A DNA stretch of 64,000 bases from Salipiger abyssi (GTDB lineage: Bacteria; Pseudomonadota; Alphaproteobacteria; Rhodobacterales; Rhodobacteraceae), in NCBI RefSeq assembly GCF_017311415.1, contig NZ_JAEKIS010000001.1, positions 372,001 through 436,000 of the forward strand. The letters run 5' to 3'. How positions within the stretch are numbered: position 1 is the first letter of the stretch; each line of letters starts with the position of its first letter. The translations under genes were made by a program, and so were the position numbers. The notes under the pieces were generated by a model. That model searched no databases and was not told where the DNA came from. It saw only the letters and a list, made by a program, of their open reading frames with translations. This document shows positions 9,172 through 17,309 of the stretch, one piece after another.

Positions 9172-10692
9172 TCAGGCGTCGGCGCCCTGCACCTCGGCGG
9201 GGATTTTCGCCGGGCAGAGGCAGGGGCTGAACCGGATCAGCGTCGCCCCGCCGCTGAGCGGCTCGGCCCGGCAGAGCAGGCGCTGGCCGTCGAGCGTTTG
9301 CAGCTCGGCATCCCAGCCGGCGCGGTCGCCCAGGGTCAGGGTGAAATCGCGCAGCTCGCCCCAGATCGGGCTGGGCCGGCAGTTCGCCTGCCAGTCGCGG
9401 GTCGCCTCTGCAATGCCGATTTCTGCGATGCTGCTGTCGGGATCGCTGCCCCAGAGCTGGCGATAGGGATCGTTGCAGAAGGACAGGACACCCAACTGCG
9501 AGAACACCGCCACCGCGTCGTCGAGACAGTCGAGCACCGCTTGTGTGACCTCGATCTCCTGCCGGAAGCGGCGAGTGAGCGAGATCTCTGCGCTGATATC
9601 CTCGAACAGGAAGGCAACGCCGCCATCGGGATGCGGGCGCCCGGTGATCTTGTAGGTGAGCCCCGACGGCAGGTTCCAGGTCTCGACATAGAGATCGCTA
9701 CTGGCGGCGGCGATGACCTCGCTCAGCTTGTCGCGCCAGCTGCGGTAGTTCTTGGGCTCGGGCATCATCCGTTTTTCGCGCAGCATGTCGAAAAAGCTGA
9801 GCAGGTTGGGACGGCCGGAGAGGAATTCGGCCGGCAGTTTTGTAAGGTCGAGGAGCGCCGGGTTGAACAGCACTAGCCGCAGATCCTTGTCGAAGACGGC
9901 AAGGGCGATAGGCAGATGCGCGAAAATGCGGGTGAGGGTTTGCAGGAAGTTGCGTTGCGTTGCCTCGGCATGGATCACCGCGTCGATATTCTGCGCGAAG
10001 TTCAGCCGCCCCTCGGGGACGCGATAGGATCGCACTTCGTACCAGGATTGAGTGCCGTCTTCGCGCGCGCCGGAGCTGACGCGGCTCACATGGATATCTT
10101 CGCGGTCGTCGGGCAGGATATCGAAAGGCGGTGTCGTGCGATCCGCCAGCCCGGCGCCGGTGCACAGATCGTCGAAACTGGTATTGCCCCAAACCACGCG
10201 CCGCGTGGAATCCGTCTGCCAGACCGGTGTGGGCGTGCGGGCCATAACATGGCGCAGCTGCGACAGCTCACGCAGATCGGCGCGCAGGCGCAGGCATTCG
10301 CCAATGCCTGCCGGCGGGCCGGTGAAGGTCAGGCGTAGCCTGTTGCCATCGGGAGCGAGGGTCATCAGCGTTTCCGGGTCGCCGATGGCCGGCAGTACCG
10401 CCGCCTCGGTCGGCTGGACCTCGGGAAGCGGCCCGAAGAACGGGCGCAGCGCGGTGGCGATTTCGGACCAAGTGAGCTGTTCCGCCGGGCCACATTCGAG
10501 CAGGTGCCGTGCCTGCAAGGTCGCATCGGTCAGCATGCCGTCCGAAACGAGTATCTCCGTACGTTCCATATGGGGGGTGTCTGAAGGCTTGACTTGTGAC
10601 GCGGCGTTCGGCATCCGTCCGATCAGCATACCGCCGATGAAAGCCGCCCCTCCGGCGCCAATCCCGGCTGCCAGTGCAATCAAAAAATCCAC
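9172..10692 (-). CDS. PAS-domain protein with N-terminal membrane anchor and no kinase domain
   Basis: The protein has about 506 residues from the GTG at 10692. A TTG at 10740 would add 16 residues, and the choice is uncertain because neither start has a strong ribosome site. An N-terminal hydrophobic Ala/Gly-rich segment is followed by three PAS-like units: 'PVWQTDSTRRVVWGN', 'PIALAVFDKDLRLVLFNPAL' and 'CLDDAVAVFSQLGVLSFCN'. No HisKA/HATPase, GGDEF or EAL sequence follows, so it senses without an obvious output domain. Similar PAS-only proteins occur at this place in Rhodobacterales. It may work through protein partners or be a degenerate sensor kinase. Confidence 0.75.
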   Translation of the reverse strand: MDFLIALAAGIGAGGAAFIGGMLIGRMPNAASQVKPSDTPHMERTEILVSDGMLTDATLQARHLLECGPAEQLTWSEIATALRPFFGPLPEVQPTEAAVLPAIGDPETLMTLAPDGNRLRLTFTGPPAGIGECLRLRADLRELSQLRHVMARTPTPVWQTDSTRRVVWGNTSFDDLCTGAGLADRTTPPFDILPDDREDIHVSRVSSGAREDGTQSWYEVRSYRVPEGRLNFAQNIDAVIHAEATQRNFLQTLTRIFAHLPIALAVFDKDLRLVLFNPALLDLTKLPAEFLSGRPNLLSFFDMLREKRMMPEPKNYRSWRDKLSEVIAAASSDLYVETWNLPSGLTYKITGRPHPDGGVAFLFEDISAEISLTRRFRQEIEVTQAVLDCLDDAVAVFSQLGVLSFCNDPYRQLWGSDPDSSIAEIGIAEATRDWQANCRPSPIWGELRDFTLTLGDRAGWDAELQTLDGQRLLCRAEPLSGGATLIRFSPCLCPAKIPAEVQGADA

Positions 10693-10780
10693 AAAATAAC
10701 CCGTTCCGTTTTCGTCTCCCCGTCCGCCATGTTTGAACAAAGAAAGTTAATTTCTTGTTAATAGCTTTCCCCGGGCGAAC

Positions 10781-12175
10781 TCAGATCTCGATGGGACGGT
10801 TTTCGCCGAGCGGCGTGCCGGGCGCATGGCGCGGCGCGATCACCTTGCCGTTGGGCCAGACGACTTCGACAATAGCGCCCCGGCGCGCGCCCTTTTCCGA
10901 GCCGACGAACGGATCGGCCCCGTTGGCAAAGCTCAGCTCGGCGCCGCTGCGCTCCAGAAGGGTCTTGGCGATGAACAGCCCCAGCCCCATGCCCTCGTAT
11001 TCCGGGCGTGTCCGGCGGTCGCTCTCGCTGCGCCGCCGCCGCATCAGCGGATCGCCGAGCCGTCCGATCAGATGCGGCGGAAAGCCCTGGCCGTCGTCGA
11101 TGATGCGCACGGTAACGCTGCCGGCATCCCAGATCGCCTCGACCCAGACCTGACTGCGGGCGAAATCCACCGCGTTCTGGATCAGGTTGCGCAGCCCGTG
11201 GATGATCTCGGGCCGGCGCAGGATCTGCGGCGGCAGCGGCGTGCCCTCGGGGCCCGGCCCGGCCTCCACATGGATCTCCTTGCCACGGTTCTCATGCGGT
11301 TCGGCGGCCTCGCGGATGACCTCGGTCAGCGGCGCCTGGCGCAGATGCAGATCGTCCTTTCCGGCACGGCCCATGCCCCGCAGGATATCGCGGCAACGGT
11401 CGGCCTGGTCGCGGATCAACCGCGCATCCTCCTGAAGCTCCGGGCGGTCGTCGAGATCCTCGATGAGCTCGGCGGAGGTGAGCTTGATCGTCGCCAGCGG
11501 CGTACCCAGCTCATGCGCCGCCGCTGCCACCACGCCGCCGAGATCGTTGAGCTTTTGCGCCCGCGACAGTGCCATCTGCGTCGCGGTGAGCGCGTCGGAC
11601 ATGGCGTTCATCTCGCGGGTGATGCGGCGCGCATAGACCGAGATGAACACCAGCGCGATGGTGATCGCCGTCCACTGGCCAAAGACGAAGACCTGCGGCA
11701 GTTGCAGGGTGATGCCGTCGAGCGTGCGCAGCGGCAGGTGAAAGAACACCATGACCGTGATCAGCACAAAGGCGGTTATGTTCAGAAGGATGGTCGAGCG
11801 CAGCGACAGCGCCGCCGCCGAAACGGTGACCGGCCCCAGAACCAGCAGCGTGAACGGGTTGTTCAGCCCGCCGGTGAGAAAAAGCAAAAAGCAGAGCTGC
11901 AACAGGTCGAACATGACCATGAGCAGGTTTTCGTTCTCGGTCAGGCGCTTGTTCTCGGGGAAGATGAACATCGCCACGAGGTTGCCGATGATCGACACGC
12001 CCACGGCGAGATAGCACAGCCCGAGCTCCAGCCGCAGATCATAGAGCTGCTGCGCCACCGAGATCGCGATGATCTGGCCGCCGATGGCGACCCAGCGCAG
12101 CAGGATCATGGTGCGCAGGCGGATGAAGTTGCTACGCTGGTCCTCGTCCAGCAATCCCAGGTCGGTCTGGCTCAT
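10781..12175 (-). CDS. regB: Redox sensor histidine kinase RegB/PrrB
   Basis: RegB is the membrane sensor of the global redox regulon (photosynthesis, respiration, carbon and nitrogen fixation) in alphaproteobacteria and phosphorylates RegA. The 464-residue protein has about six membrane segments in residues 25-180. Between them lies the quinone-binding heptapeptide 'GGLNNPF' (102-108). The H-box 'AAAAHELGTPLATIKL' places the phosphorylated His at 221, and the redox-active Cys lies in 'ADRCRDILRGMGRAGKDD' at 261. The ATP-binding 'NLIQNAVDFA', 'DDGQGFP' and 'GMGLGLFIAKTLLERSG' boxes are intact. ATG 12175 (MSQTDLG) is chosen, and longer in-frame readings run into senC. The gene is divergent from senC. 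Confidence 0.96.
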   Translation of the reverse strand: MSQTDLGLLDEDQRSNFIRLRTMILLRWVAIGGQIIAISVAQQLYDLRLELGLCYLAVGVSIIGNLVAMFIFPENKRLTENENLLMVMFDLLQLCFLLFLTGGLNNPFTLLVLGPVTVSAAALSLRSTILLNITAFVLITVMVFFHLPLRTLDGITLQLPQVFVFGQWTAITIALVFISVYARRITREMNAMSDALTATQMALSRAQKLNDLGGVVAAAAHELGTPLATIKLTSAELIEDLDDRPELQEDARLIRDQADRCRDILRGMGRAGKDDLHLRQAPLTEVIREAAEPHENRGKEIHVEAGPGPEGTPLPPQILRRPEIIHGLRNLIQNAVDFARSQVWVEAIWDAGSVTVRIIDDGQGFPPHLIGRLGDPLMRRRRSESDRRTRPEYEGMGLGLFIAKTLLERSGAELSFANGADPFVGSEKGARRGAIVEVVWPNGKVIAPRHAPGTPLGENRPIEI

Positions 12176-12261
12176 CTGCGCGCTTTCGTCACTTGATCCT
12201 GCCGGCCCAATTGTTAGGTCTCCGACACCGCTTTCGCAATCTGCTCCGGGAAAAACTCCGC

Positions 12262-12885
12262 ATGCGCTGGACCTTCGCCGCCGTCTCCGCCCTCGCACTT
12301 GCCGCCCTTCTCGGAGGCATCTGGTTCTACACACGCCCCGGCGACCAGGCGAGCGATCCCTTTGCGCCCTGCCGCACGGCGGCGATCGCCGGCGGCTCCG
12401 ATCAGATCGGCGGCCCGTTCGAGCTGGTCAATTCCGCCGGCGAGACGGTGACCGACAAGGATGTGATCACCGAGCCGACGCTGCTCTATTTCGGCTATAC
12501 CTTCTGCCCGGATGTCTGCCCGCTCGATACCGTGCGCAACGCCGATGCCGTCGATATTCTCGACGCCCAGGGCAAGAGCGTGACGCCGGTCTTCATCTCC
12601 ATCGACCCGGAGCGCGACACGCCCGAGGCGGTTGGTGATTTCGCCCATAATATCCACGAGCGCATGATCGGCCTGACCGGCTCGCCCGAGCAGATCAAGG
12701 CGGCGAGCCAAGCCTACCGGACCTATTACAAAAAGCAGCCTTCGGATGACGAATTCTATCTCGTCGATCACTCGACCTTTACCTATCTGGTGCTGCCCGA
12801 ATACGGTTTTGTCGAGTATTTCCGCCGCGAGCTGCCGCCCGAAGACCTTGCCGAACGCGCGGCATGTTTCATCGACCGCATGTAA
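12262..12885 (+). CDS. senC: SCO1/SenC/PrrC family copper chaperone
   Basis: This membrane-anchored thioredoxin-fold protein delivers copper to cytochrome oxidase and, in purple bacteria, feeds into RegB signalling. It has 207 residues from ATG 12262; an earlier in-frame ATG at 12193 would add a 23-residue basic leader. It has one N-terminal transmembrane segment (residues 5-23), the copper motif 'FCPDVCPLDT' with Cys82 and Cys86, and the distal His in 'YLVDHSTFTYL'. The regB-senC-regA order matches the classic reg/prr locus. Confidence 0.94.
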   Translation: MRWTFAAVSALALAALLGGIWFYTRPGDQASDPFAPCRTAAIAGGSDQIGGPFELVNSAGETVTDKDVITEPTLLYFGYTFCPDVCPLDTVRNADAVDILDAQGKSVTPVFISIDPERDTPEAVGDFAHNIHERMIGLTGSPEQIKAASQAYRTYYKKQPSDDEFYLVDHSTFTYLVLPEYGFVEYFRRELPPEDLAERAACFIDRM

Positions 12886-12964
12886 TCGTATGTGCATTTG
12901 ACCCCCCGGGCGCCGCAGGATATTACCGAAAACCAAGCGTCGAACAGCAGTTGGGGGGACAGTC

Positions 12965-13519
12965 GTGTCGGAACGGATGATCGAAGATCTGGGAGACGAC
13001 CGCTCGCTGCTTCTTGTCGACGATGACGAGCCGTTTCTGCGGCGGCTCGCCAAGGCCATGGAAAAGCGCGGTTTCGAAGTCGAGACCGCCGGCTCGGTGG
13101 CCGGGGGTAGCGCCATCGCCACGGCGCGGCCGCCAGCCTATGCGGTGGTCGATCTGCGGCTCGAGGATGGCAACGGGCTCGACGTGGTCGAGGTGCTGCG
13201 CGAGCGGCGACCCGACTCCCGCATCGTCGTGCTGACCGGCTATGGCGCCATCGCCACGGCGGTGGCCGCGGTCAAGATCGGCGCCACCGATTACCTGTCG
13301 AAACCCGCCGATGCCACCGACATCACCAACGCGCTGCTGTCGCGCGGCGACGAGCTTCCGCCGCCGCCCGAGAACCCGATGAGCGCCGACCGTGTACGCT
13401 GGGAACATATTCAGCGGGTCTATGAGCTCTGCGACCGCAACGTGTCGGAGACGGCGCGGCGGCTGAACATGCACCGGCGTACGCTGCAACGGATCCTGGC
13501 AAAGCGCTCGCCGCGCTGA
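12965..13519 (+). CDS. regA: Redox response regulator RegA/PrrA
   Basis: RegA is the DNA-binding partner of RegB. The 184-residue protein has a receiver domain with the acidic triad 'LLVDDDEP' and the phospho-acceptor Asp63 in 'YAVVDLRLEDGNG', then 'VLTGYG' and 'YLSKPAD'. A proline linker and a Fis-like helix-turn-helix 'NVSETARRLNMHRRTLQRIL' follow. The GTG start at 12965, preceded by a G-rich ribosome site, puts the acceptor at Asp63, the same number as in characterised RegA/PrrA, which supports this start over ATG 12977. Confidence 0.95.
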   Translation: MSERMIEDLGDDRSLLLVDDDEPFLRRLAKAMEKRGFEVETAGSVAGGSAIATARPPAYAVVDLRLEDGNGLDVVEVLRERRPDSRIVVLTGYGAIATAVAAVKIGATDYLSKPADATDITNALLSRGDELPPPPENPMSADRVRWEHIQRVYELCDRNVSETARRLNMHRRTLQRILAKRSPR

Positions 13520-13547
13520 CCGGCTGTTCCCCCAGCAATCACGGACC

Positions 13548-14756
13548 TCAGCCCTTCGCCGCGAGGATCTCTTCGACCAGTGTTTCCGCCCCGAGGCTGG
13601 CGCGGAAATGCGCCTCCACATGCGCGCGCCCGGCCTCACTCAGCCGCTGTGCGTTCTCTGGATGTTGCGCCAGATCGCGGATCGCCCGCGCCAGCGCCGT
13701 GGGATCCTTGGGCGGCACCAGCTTGCCGTTCGCCCCGTCGTCGATCAGCTCGCGCACGCCGCCGGCATCGGTGCCGATGGTGGGCACCCCGCAGGACATC
13801 GCCTCCATATAGGCCACGCCCAGCGGCTCGTGCCACGAGGCCAGCACGAAGACATGGCTCTCGATCAGCTTCTGTTTCACCGCGCCGGCGTCGATGGCGC
13901 CGAGCAGTTTCACATGGTCCTGAAGCCGCAGCTTGCGCAGATGCGCCTCGAGCTCCTTGCGGAAGCCCTCGCCGCCGGCATCGTCCTCGCCGGCAATCTC
14001 CAACCGCACATCGACCCCCTGGTCGAGCAGCTGGCGCACCGCCGACATCAGATCCTGATGGCCCTTCACCACGTTCAATCGCCCGCAGGAAAAAAGCCGG
14101 ATCGGCCGGCCTTTCTCTGGCGGAACATAGGGCGTGTCGCGGCAGAGCACTCTGGTATCCACGCCCATCGGGCGGATCGCGACACGCTCGGGCAGGGCGT
14201 CGGGCATCTCCTCCTGCATCTCCTGCATGAGCTTTTGGGTGATGATCGTCGCAAAGGCGGCGTTGCGCCATTTGAAGCGCTGGCCGGGGCCGTAATCGGA
14301 AAGCGGCCCGTGCAGCGTCAGCGAATAGCTCGGGCCACCCATCTTCTGCGCCAGCGCCGCGATCAGCGCCGCGCGACCGCAGGAATGCACATGCACATGG
14401 TCCAGCTCATGCCCTGCGGCATAGGCGACAAGCGCCTGCGCCGCAGAGAGCGTCACCGCCACGTCCTTGCCAAAACCCACGCCTTCGCGGGCGATCCAGC
14501 CCGCCAGCCCCTTTGGCAAAAGCGCCACCAGCGCGCGCAGCGCCGAGACCGGTTCGATTCGGCCCAGATAGGTGGTGCGGGCAATCGCATCCTGCGACCA
14601 GTCATGCGAAATGAGGCGCGAGGGTGGCATCCGCGTCGAGAGCAGATGCACCTCGTGGCCCATCTCCTCCAGCACCTTTACCTCGCGCCAGAAGAAGATA
14701 TGGGTCTGTCCCGGAAATTGGGGCACTAGATACCCGATCCGCAATCGCTGCGACAC
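13548..14756 (-). CDS. Glycosyltransferase family 4
   Basis: A 402-residue GT-B retaining glycosyltransferase, probably adding a sugar to a lipid-linked exopolysaccharide repeat at the inner membrane. The N-terminal Rossmann half begins 'RIGYLVPQFPGQTHIFFWRE'. The nucleotide-sugar half has 'SCGRLNVVKGHQDLM' and the E-x7-E motif within 'EPLGVAYMEAMSCGVP'. It starts with GTG at 14756 after GAGGAACGC. It is divergent from the GT2-flippase operon and marks the left edge of the polysaccharide/metabolite island. The donor and acceptor sugars cannot be read from the sequence. Confidence 0.85.
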   Translation of the reverse strand: MSQRLRIGYLVPQFPGQTHIFFWREVKVLEEMGHEVHLLSTRMPPSRLISHDWSQDAIARTTYLGRIEPVSALRALVALLPKGLAGWIAREGVGFGKDVAVTLSAAQALVAYAAGHELDHVHVHSCGRAALIAALAQKMGGPSYSLTLHGPLSDYGPGQRFKWRNAAFATIITQKLMQEMQEEMPDALPERVAIRPMGVDTRVLCRDTPYVPPEKGRPIRLFSCGRLNVVKGHQDLMSAVRQLLDQGVDVRLEIAGEDDAGGEGFRKELEAHLRKLRLQDHVKLLGAIDAGAVKQKLIESHVFVLASWHEPLGVAYMEAMSCGVPTIGTDAGGVRELIDDGANGKLVPPKDPTALARAIRDLAQHPENAQRLSEAGRAHVEAHFRASLGAETLVEEILAAKG

Positions 14757-14902
14757 GCGTTCCTCGCTTCGGCTCTTCGGACAGTTCGCCCGTTATTTAT
14801 GACAACTTCTATGCGATTTCTTTTTTTGGCCACAGTTTGATGGCAGGGCCATCGCATTCACAGTCGGGAAAACACTCATGTGTGGCGGGTTTGGTACGGA
14901 TC

Positions 14903-15760
14903 ATGACGGGTAAGCGCAACTTTGCCAATGTGCCTGCCGTTTCGGTGATCCTTCCGGCAAGCAACGAGGCGGCGCTGATCGGCGGTTGCCTGCGCGCGCT
15001 CTGTGCCTCGCACTGGTCCGATGCGGGCCCGCTGGAGGTGATCGTGATCGCCAATGGCTGCCGCGACGACACCGCCGAGCGTGCCCGCGCCGAGGCGCCC
15101 GCGTTTGCCGCGCGCGGCTGGGAGCTGCGGGTGATCGAGCGGGCCGAAGGCGGCAAGCTCGGCGCGCTGAATGCCGGCGACGAGGCAGCCCGCGCCTCTG
15201 TGCGCGTCTATCTCGACGCCGACGTGACGGTGAGCCCCGAACTGATGGCCCAGATCCACGCCGCGCTTTCCAAGGAGACGCCGGGCTATGCCAGCGGCAG
15301 GGTTCGGATCACCGCCAAGAGCTGGGTCTCTCGCGCCTATGCGCGGATCTGGCGCCGGGTGCCCTTCATGGCGCGGGGCGTGCCGGGCTGCGGCGTGTTC
15401 GCGGTGAATGCGGCGGGCCGCGCCCGCTGGGGCGCCTTTCCCGATATCATCTCGGACGACACCTTCGTCCGACTCAGCTTCGCGCCCGAAGAGCGCACCG
15501 GCGTGCCCGCGCCCTACGACTGGCCGATTGCCGAAGGCTTCGGCAATCTGGTCAAGGTCCGGCGGCGGCAGGATGCTGGCGTGACCGAAATCGCGGCACG
15601 CTATCCCGATCTTCTGGCAAATGACGACAAAACGCCCTTTCCGGCGAGCCGGAAAATGGCCATGGCCTTGCGCGACCCGCTGGGATTCGCGGTCTATTCC
15701 GGTGTCGCGCTGGCGGTTCGCCTGCGCCCCGCTGCACAGGACTGGAGCCGTGGACGATGA
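14903..15760 (+). CDS. Glycosyltransferase family 2
   Basis: A 285-residue GT-A transferase with the family start 'VSVILPASNEAALIGGCL', the 'VIANGCRDDTAERA' nucleotide loop, the metal-binding D-x-D in 'VYLDADVTVS' and an acidic 'PDIISDDTFVRL' stretch. A short hydrophobic segment near the C-terminus may contact the membrane. ATG 14903 is used, and an in-frame ATG at 14840 would add 21 unrelated residues. It overlaps the flippase gene by 4 bases (ATGA). It is the first gene of the rightward run that leads into the PKS/NRPS genes. Confidence 0.85.
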   Translation: MTGKRNFANVPAVSVILPASNEAALIGGCLRALCASHWSDAGPLEVIVIANGCRDDTAERARAEAPAFAARGWELRVIERAEGGKLGALNAGDEAARASVRVYLDADVTVSPELMAQIHAALSKETPGYASGRVRITAKSWVSRAYARIWRRVPFMARGVPGCGVFAVNAAGRARWGAFPDIISDDTFVRLSFAPEERTGVPAPYDWPIAEGFGNLVKVRRRQDAGVTEIAARYPDLLANDDKTPFPASRKMAMALRDPLGFAVYSGVALAVRLRPAAQDWSRGR

Positions 15761-17124
15761 GCATGGCCTTCATCGAGCGTTTTCACGGCAGCTCGCTCAC
15801 TGCCCGCGCGGTGCGCTCGTCGCTGCTCACCGTCGGAGGCTTCGGCACTGGCCAGTTTCTGCGGCTGGCCTCGAACCTGATCCTCACCCGGCTGCTCTTT
15901 CCCGAGGCCTTCGGCCTGATGGCGCTGGTCTCGGTCTTCATGATGGGGCTCCAGCAATTCTCCGATATCGGCGTGACCCCGGCGATCATGCAGAGCAAGC
16001 GCGGCGACGAGCGCGATTTCCTCGATACCGCCTGGACGATCCAGGTGCTGCGTGGCGGTGGGCTCTGGTTGGCCGCCTGCGGGTTGGCCTGGCCAATGGC
16101 CTGGTTCTACGACGAACCGCAGCTCTTGCAGATCCTGCCAGTGGCGAGCCTCAGCCTGCTGATCCTCGCCTTCCGGCCGACGCGCATGGACACCGCCAAC
16201 CGGCACCTTTTGCTGGGCCGGGTCACGTTGCTGGAATTCGTCACCCAGCTTGTCGGCGTGCTGAGCGCGATCCTGCTGGCCTGGCTCACCGGATCGGTCT
16301 GGGCGCTGGTGCTGAGCGGGCTCATCAGCTGCGCCACCGAGGTGGTGATCAACTCGCTTTTCCTGCCGGGCGCGCGCAACCGCTTCCGCTGGGACAAATC
16401 CGCCGCCCATGAGCTGGTGAATTTCGGCAAGTGGATCTTTCTCTCCACCGTCTGCGGCTTCTTCTTCAGCCAGAGCGACAAGATCCTGATCGGCAAATAC
16501 CTGACGCTCGATCATTTCGGCATCTACAATATCGGCTATTTCCTCGCCTCCTTCCCGATGCTGCTGGGCAGCATGGTGACGCGCAAAGTGCTGATCCCGA
16601 TCTATCGCGAGACGCCGCCCACCGAGAGCCGCCAGAATTTCCTCCGCCTGCGCAAGATGCGCTTTATCGTCACCGGCCTGCTGATCTGCATGGTCGGGGT
16701 CTTTGCGGTGATCGGCGCATGGCTGGTCGGGCTGATGTACGACCCGCGCTATGCGGCCGCCGGCGCGGTGACCGTGATTGTCGCCTGCGTGCAGATGCCG
16801 CAGATCATCGTGCAGACCTACGATCAGGCCGCGCTGGCCGCCGGCGACAGCCGCACCTTTTTCGTGCTGGCGCTGGCGCGCGCGGCGCTGATGGTGGTCT
16901 GCATTCTGCTCGGTCTGGAAATCGCCGGTCTGCTGGGCGCGCTTCTTGGCATGGGCGCGGCCTTCCTGCTCGCCTATCCGGTGGTGGTCTGGCTGGCGCG
17001 GCGCATGGGCGCCTGGGATCCGCTGCACGATGCGATTTTCGCGCTGGCCGGAATCGCACTTGCCGCCATGGCGGTTGCCGTCAACTGGTCCGAGATTGTG
17101 GCTCTGGCGCGGCTGGGCGGATAA
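15757..17124 (+). CDS. MOP-superfamily oligosaccharide flippase (Wzx-like)
   Basis: A 455-residue polytopic membrane protein, roughly 12-14 hydrophobic segments throughout, matching the PST/Wzx branch of MOP exporters. The opening 'SSLLTVGGFGTGQFLRLASNLILTR' region (quoted only in part: 'LRLASNLILTRLLFPEAFG') and 'DKILIGKYLTLDHFGIYNIG' are typical of polysaccharide flippases. It would flip a lipid-linked glycan, or export another amphipathic product. Coupling to the upstream GT2 (4-base overlap) supports a glycan role. The large PKS gene starts 185 bases downstream on the same strand. Confidence 0.87.
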   Translation: MSMAFIERFHGSSLTARAVRSSLLTVGGFGTGQFLRLASNLILTRLLFPEAFGLMALVSVFMMGLQQFSDIGVTPAIMQSKRGDERDFLDTAWTIQVLRGGGLWLAACGLAWPMAWFYDEPQLLQILPVASLSLLILAFRPTRMDTANRHLLLGRVTLLEFVTQLVGVLSAILLAWLTGSVWALVLSGLISCATEVVINSLFLPGARNRFRWDKSAAHELVNFGKWIFLSTVCGFFFSQSDKILIGKYLTLDHFGIYNIGYFLASFPMLLGSMVTRKVLIPIYRETPPTESRQNFLRLRKMRFIVTGLLICMVGVFAVIGAWLVGLMYDPRYAAAGAVTVIVACVQMPQIIVQTYDQAALAAGDSRTFFVLALARAALMVVCILLGLEIAGLLGALLGMGAAFLLAYPVVVWLARRMGAWDPLHDAIFALAGIALAAMAVAVNWSEIVALARLGG

Positions 17125-17309
17125 ACGCCACCGGTTCCCATTCAGCGACAATTCCCCCTGTCTCAGACACTGTATTGCATGGCATAACAATACCCGGTCG
17201 GCGTAGCCTGAAAGATGGCGAAGGCTGGATGGATACCTAAAAAGCGCCGCATTTTCTCCCCATTCCTCCTTTACGCGGGGCAAAGTCTGATGTGACGGGG
17301 TACCAGGTC
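17125..17309 (+). promoter_or_regulatory. Leader region upstream of the PKS gene with a short inverted repeat
   Basis: This 185-base gap is the only sizeable non-coding stretch between the flippase and the PKS and is a likely promoter region for the assembly-line operon. It is less GC-rich than its surroundings. It contains an inverted repeat GTATTG (17172-17177) and CAATAC (17188-17193) around a 10-base centre, which could be a regulator half-site pair. I see no convincing -35/-10 pair. Confidence 0.35.

Noticed and set aside
12214-13122. A 302-codon minus-strand frame over senC and the start of regA
   Set aside because: senC and regA on the plus strand have clear family motifs and synteny with regB.
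17172-17193. A LuxR-type box upstream of the PKS
   Set aside because: The arms are only 6 bp and do not match the lux-box consensus, so I kept it only as an unassigned inverted repeat.
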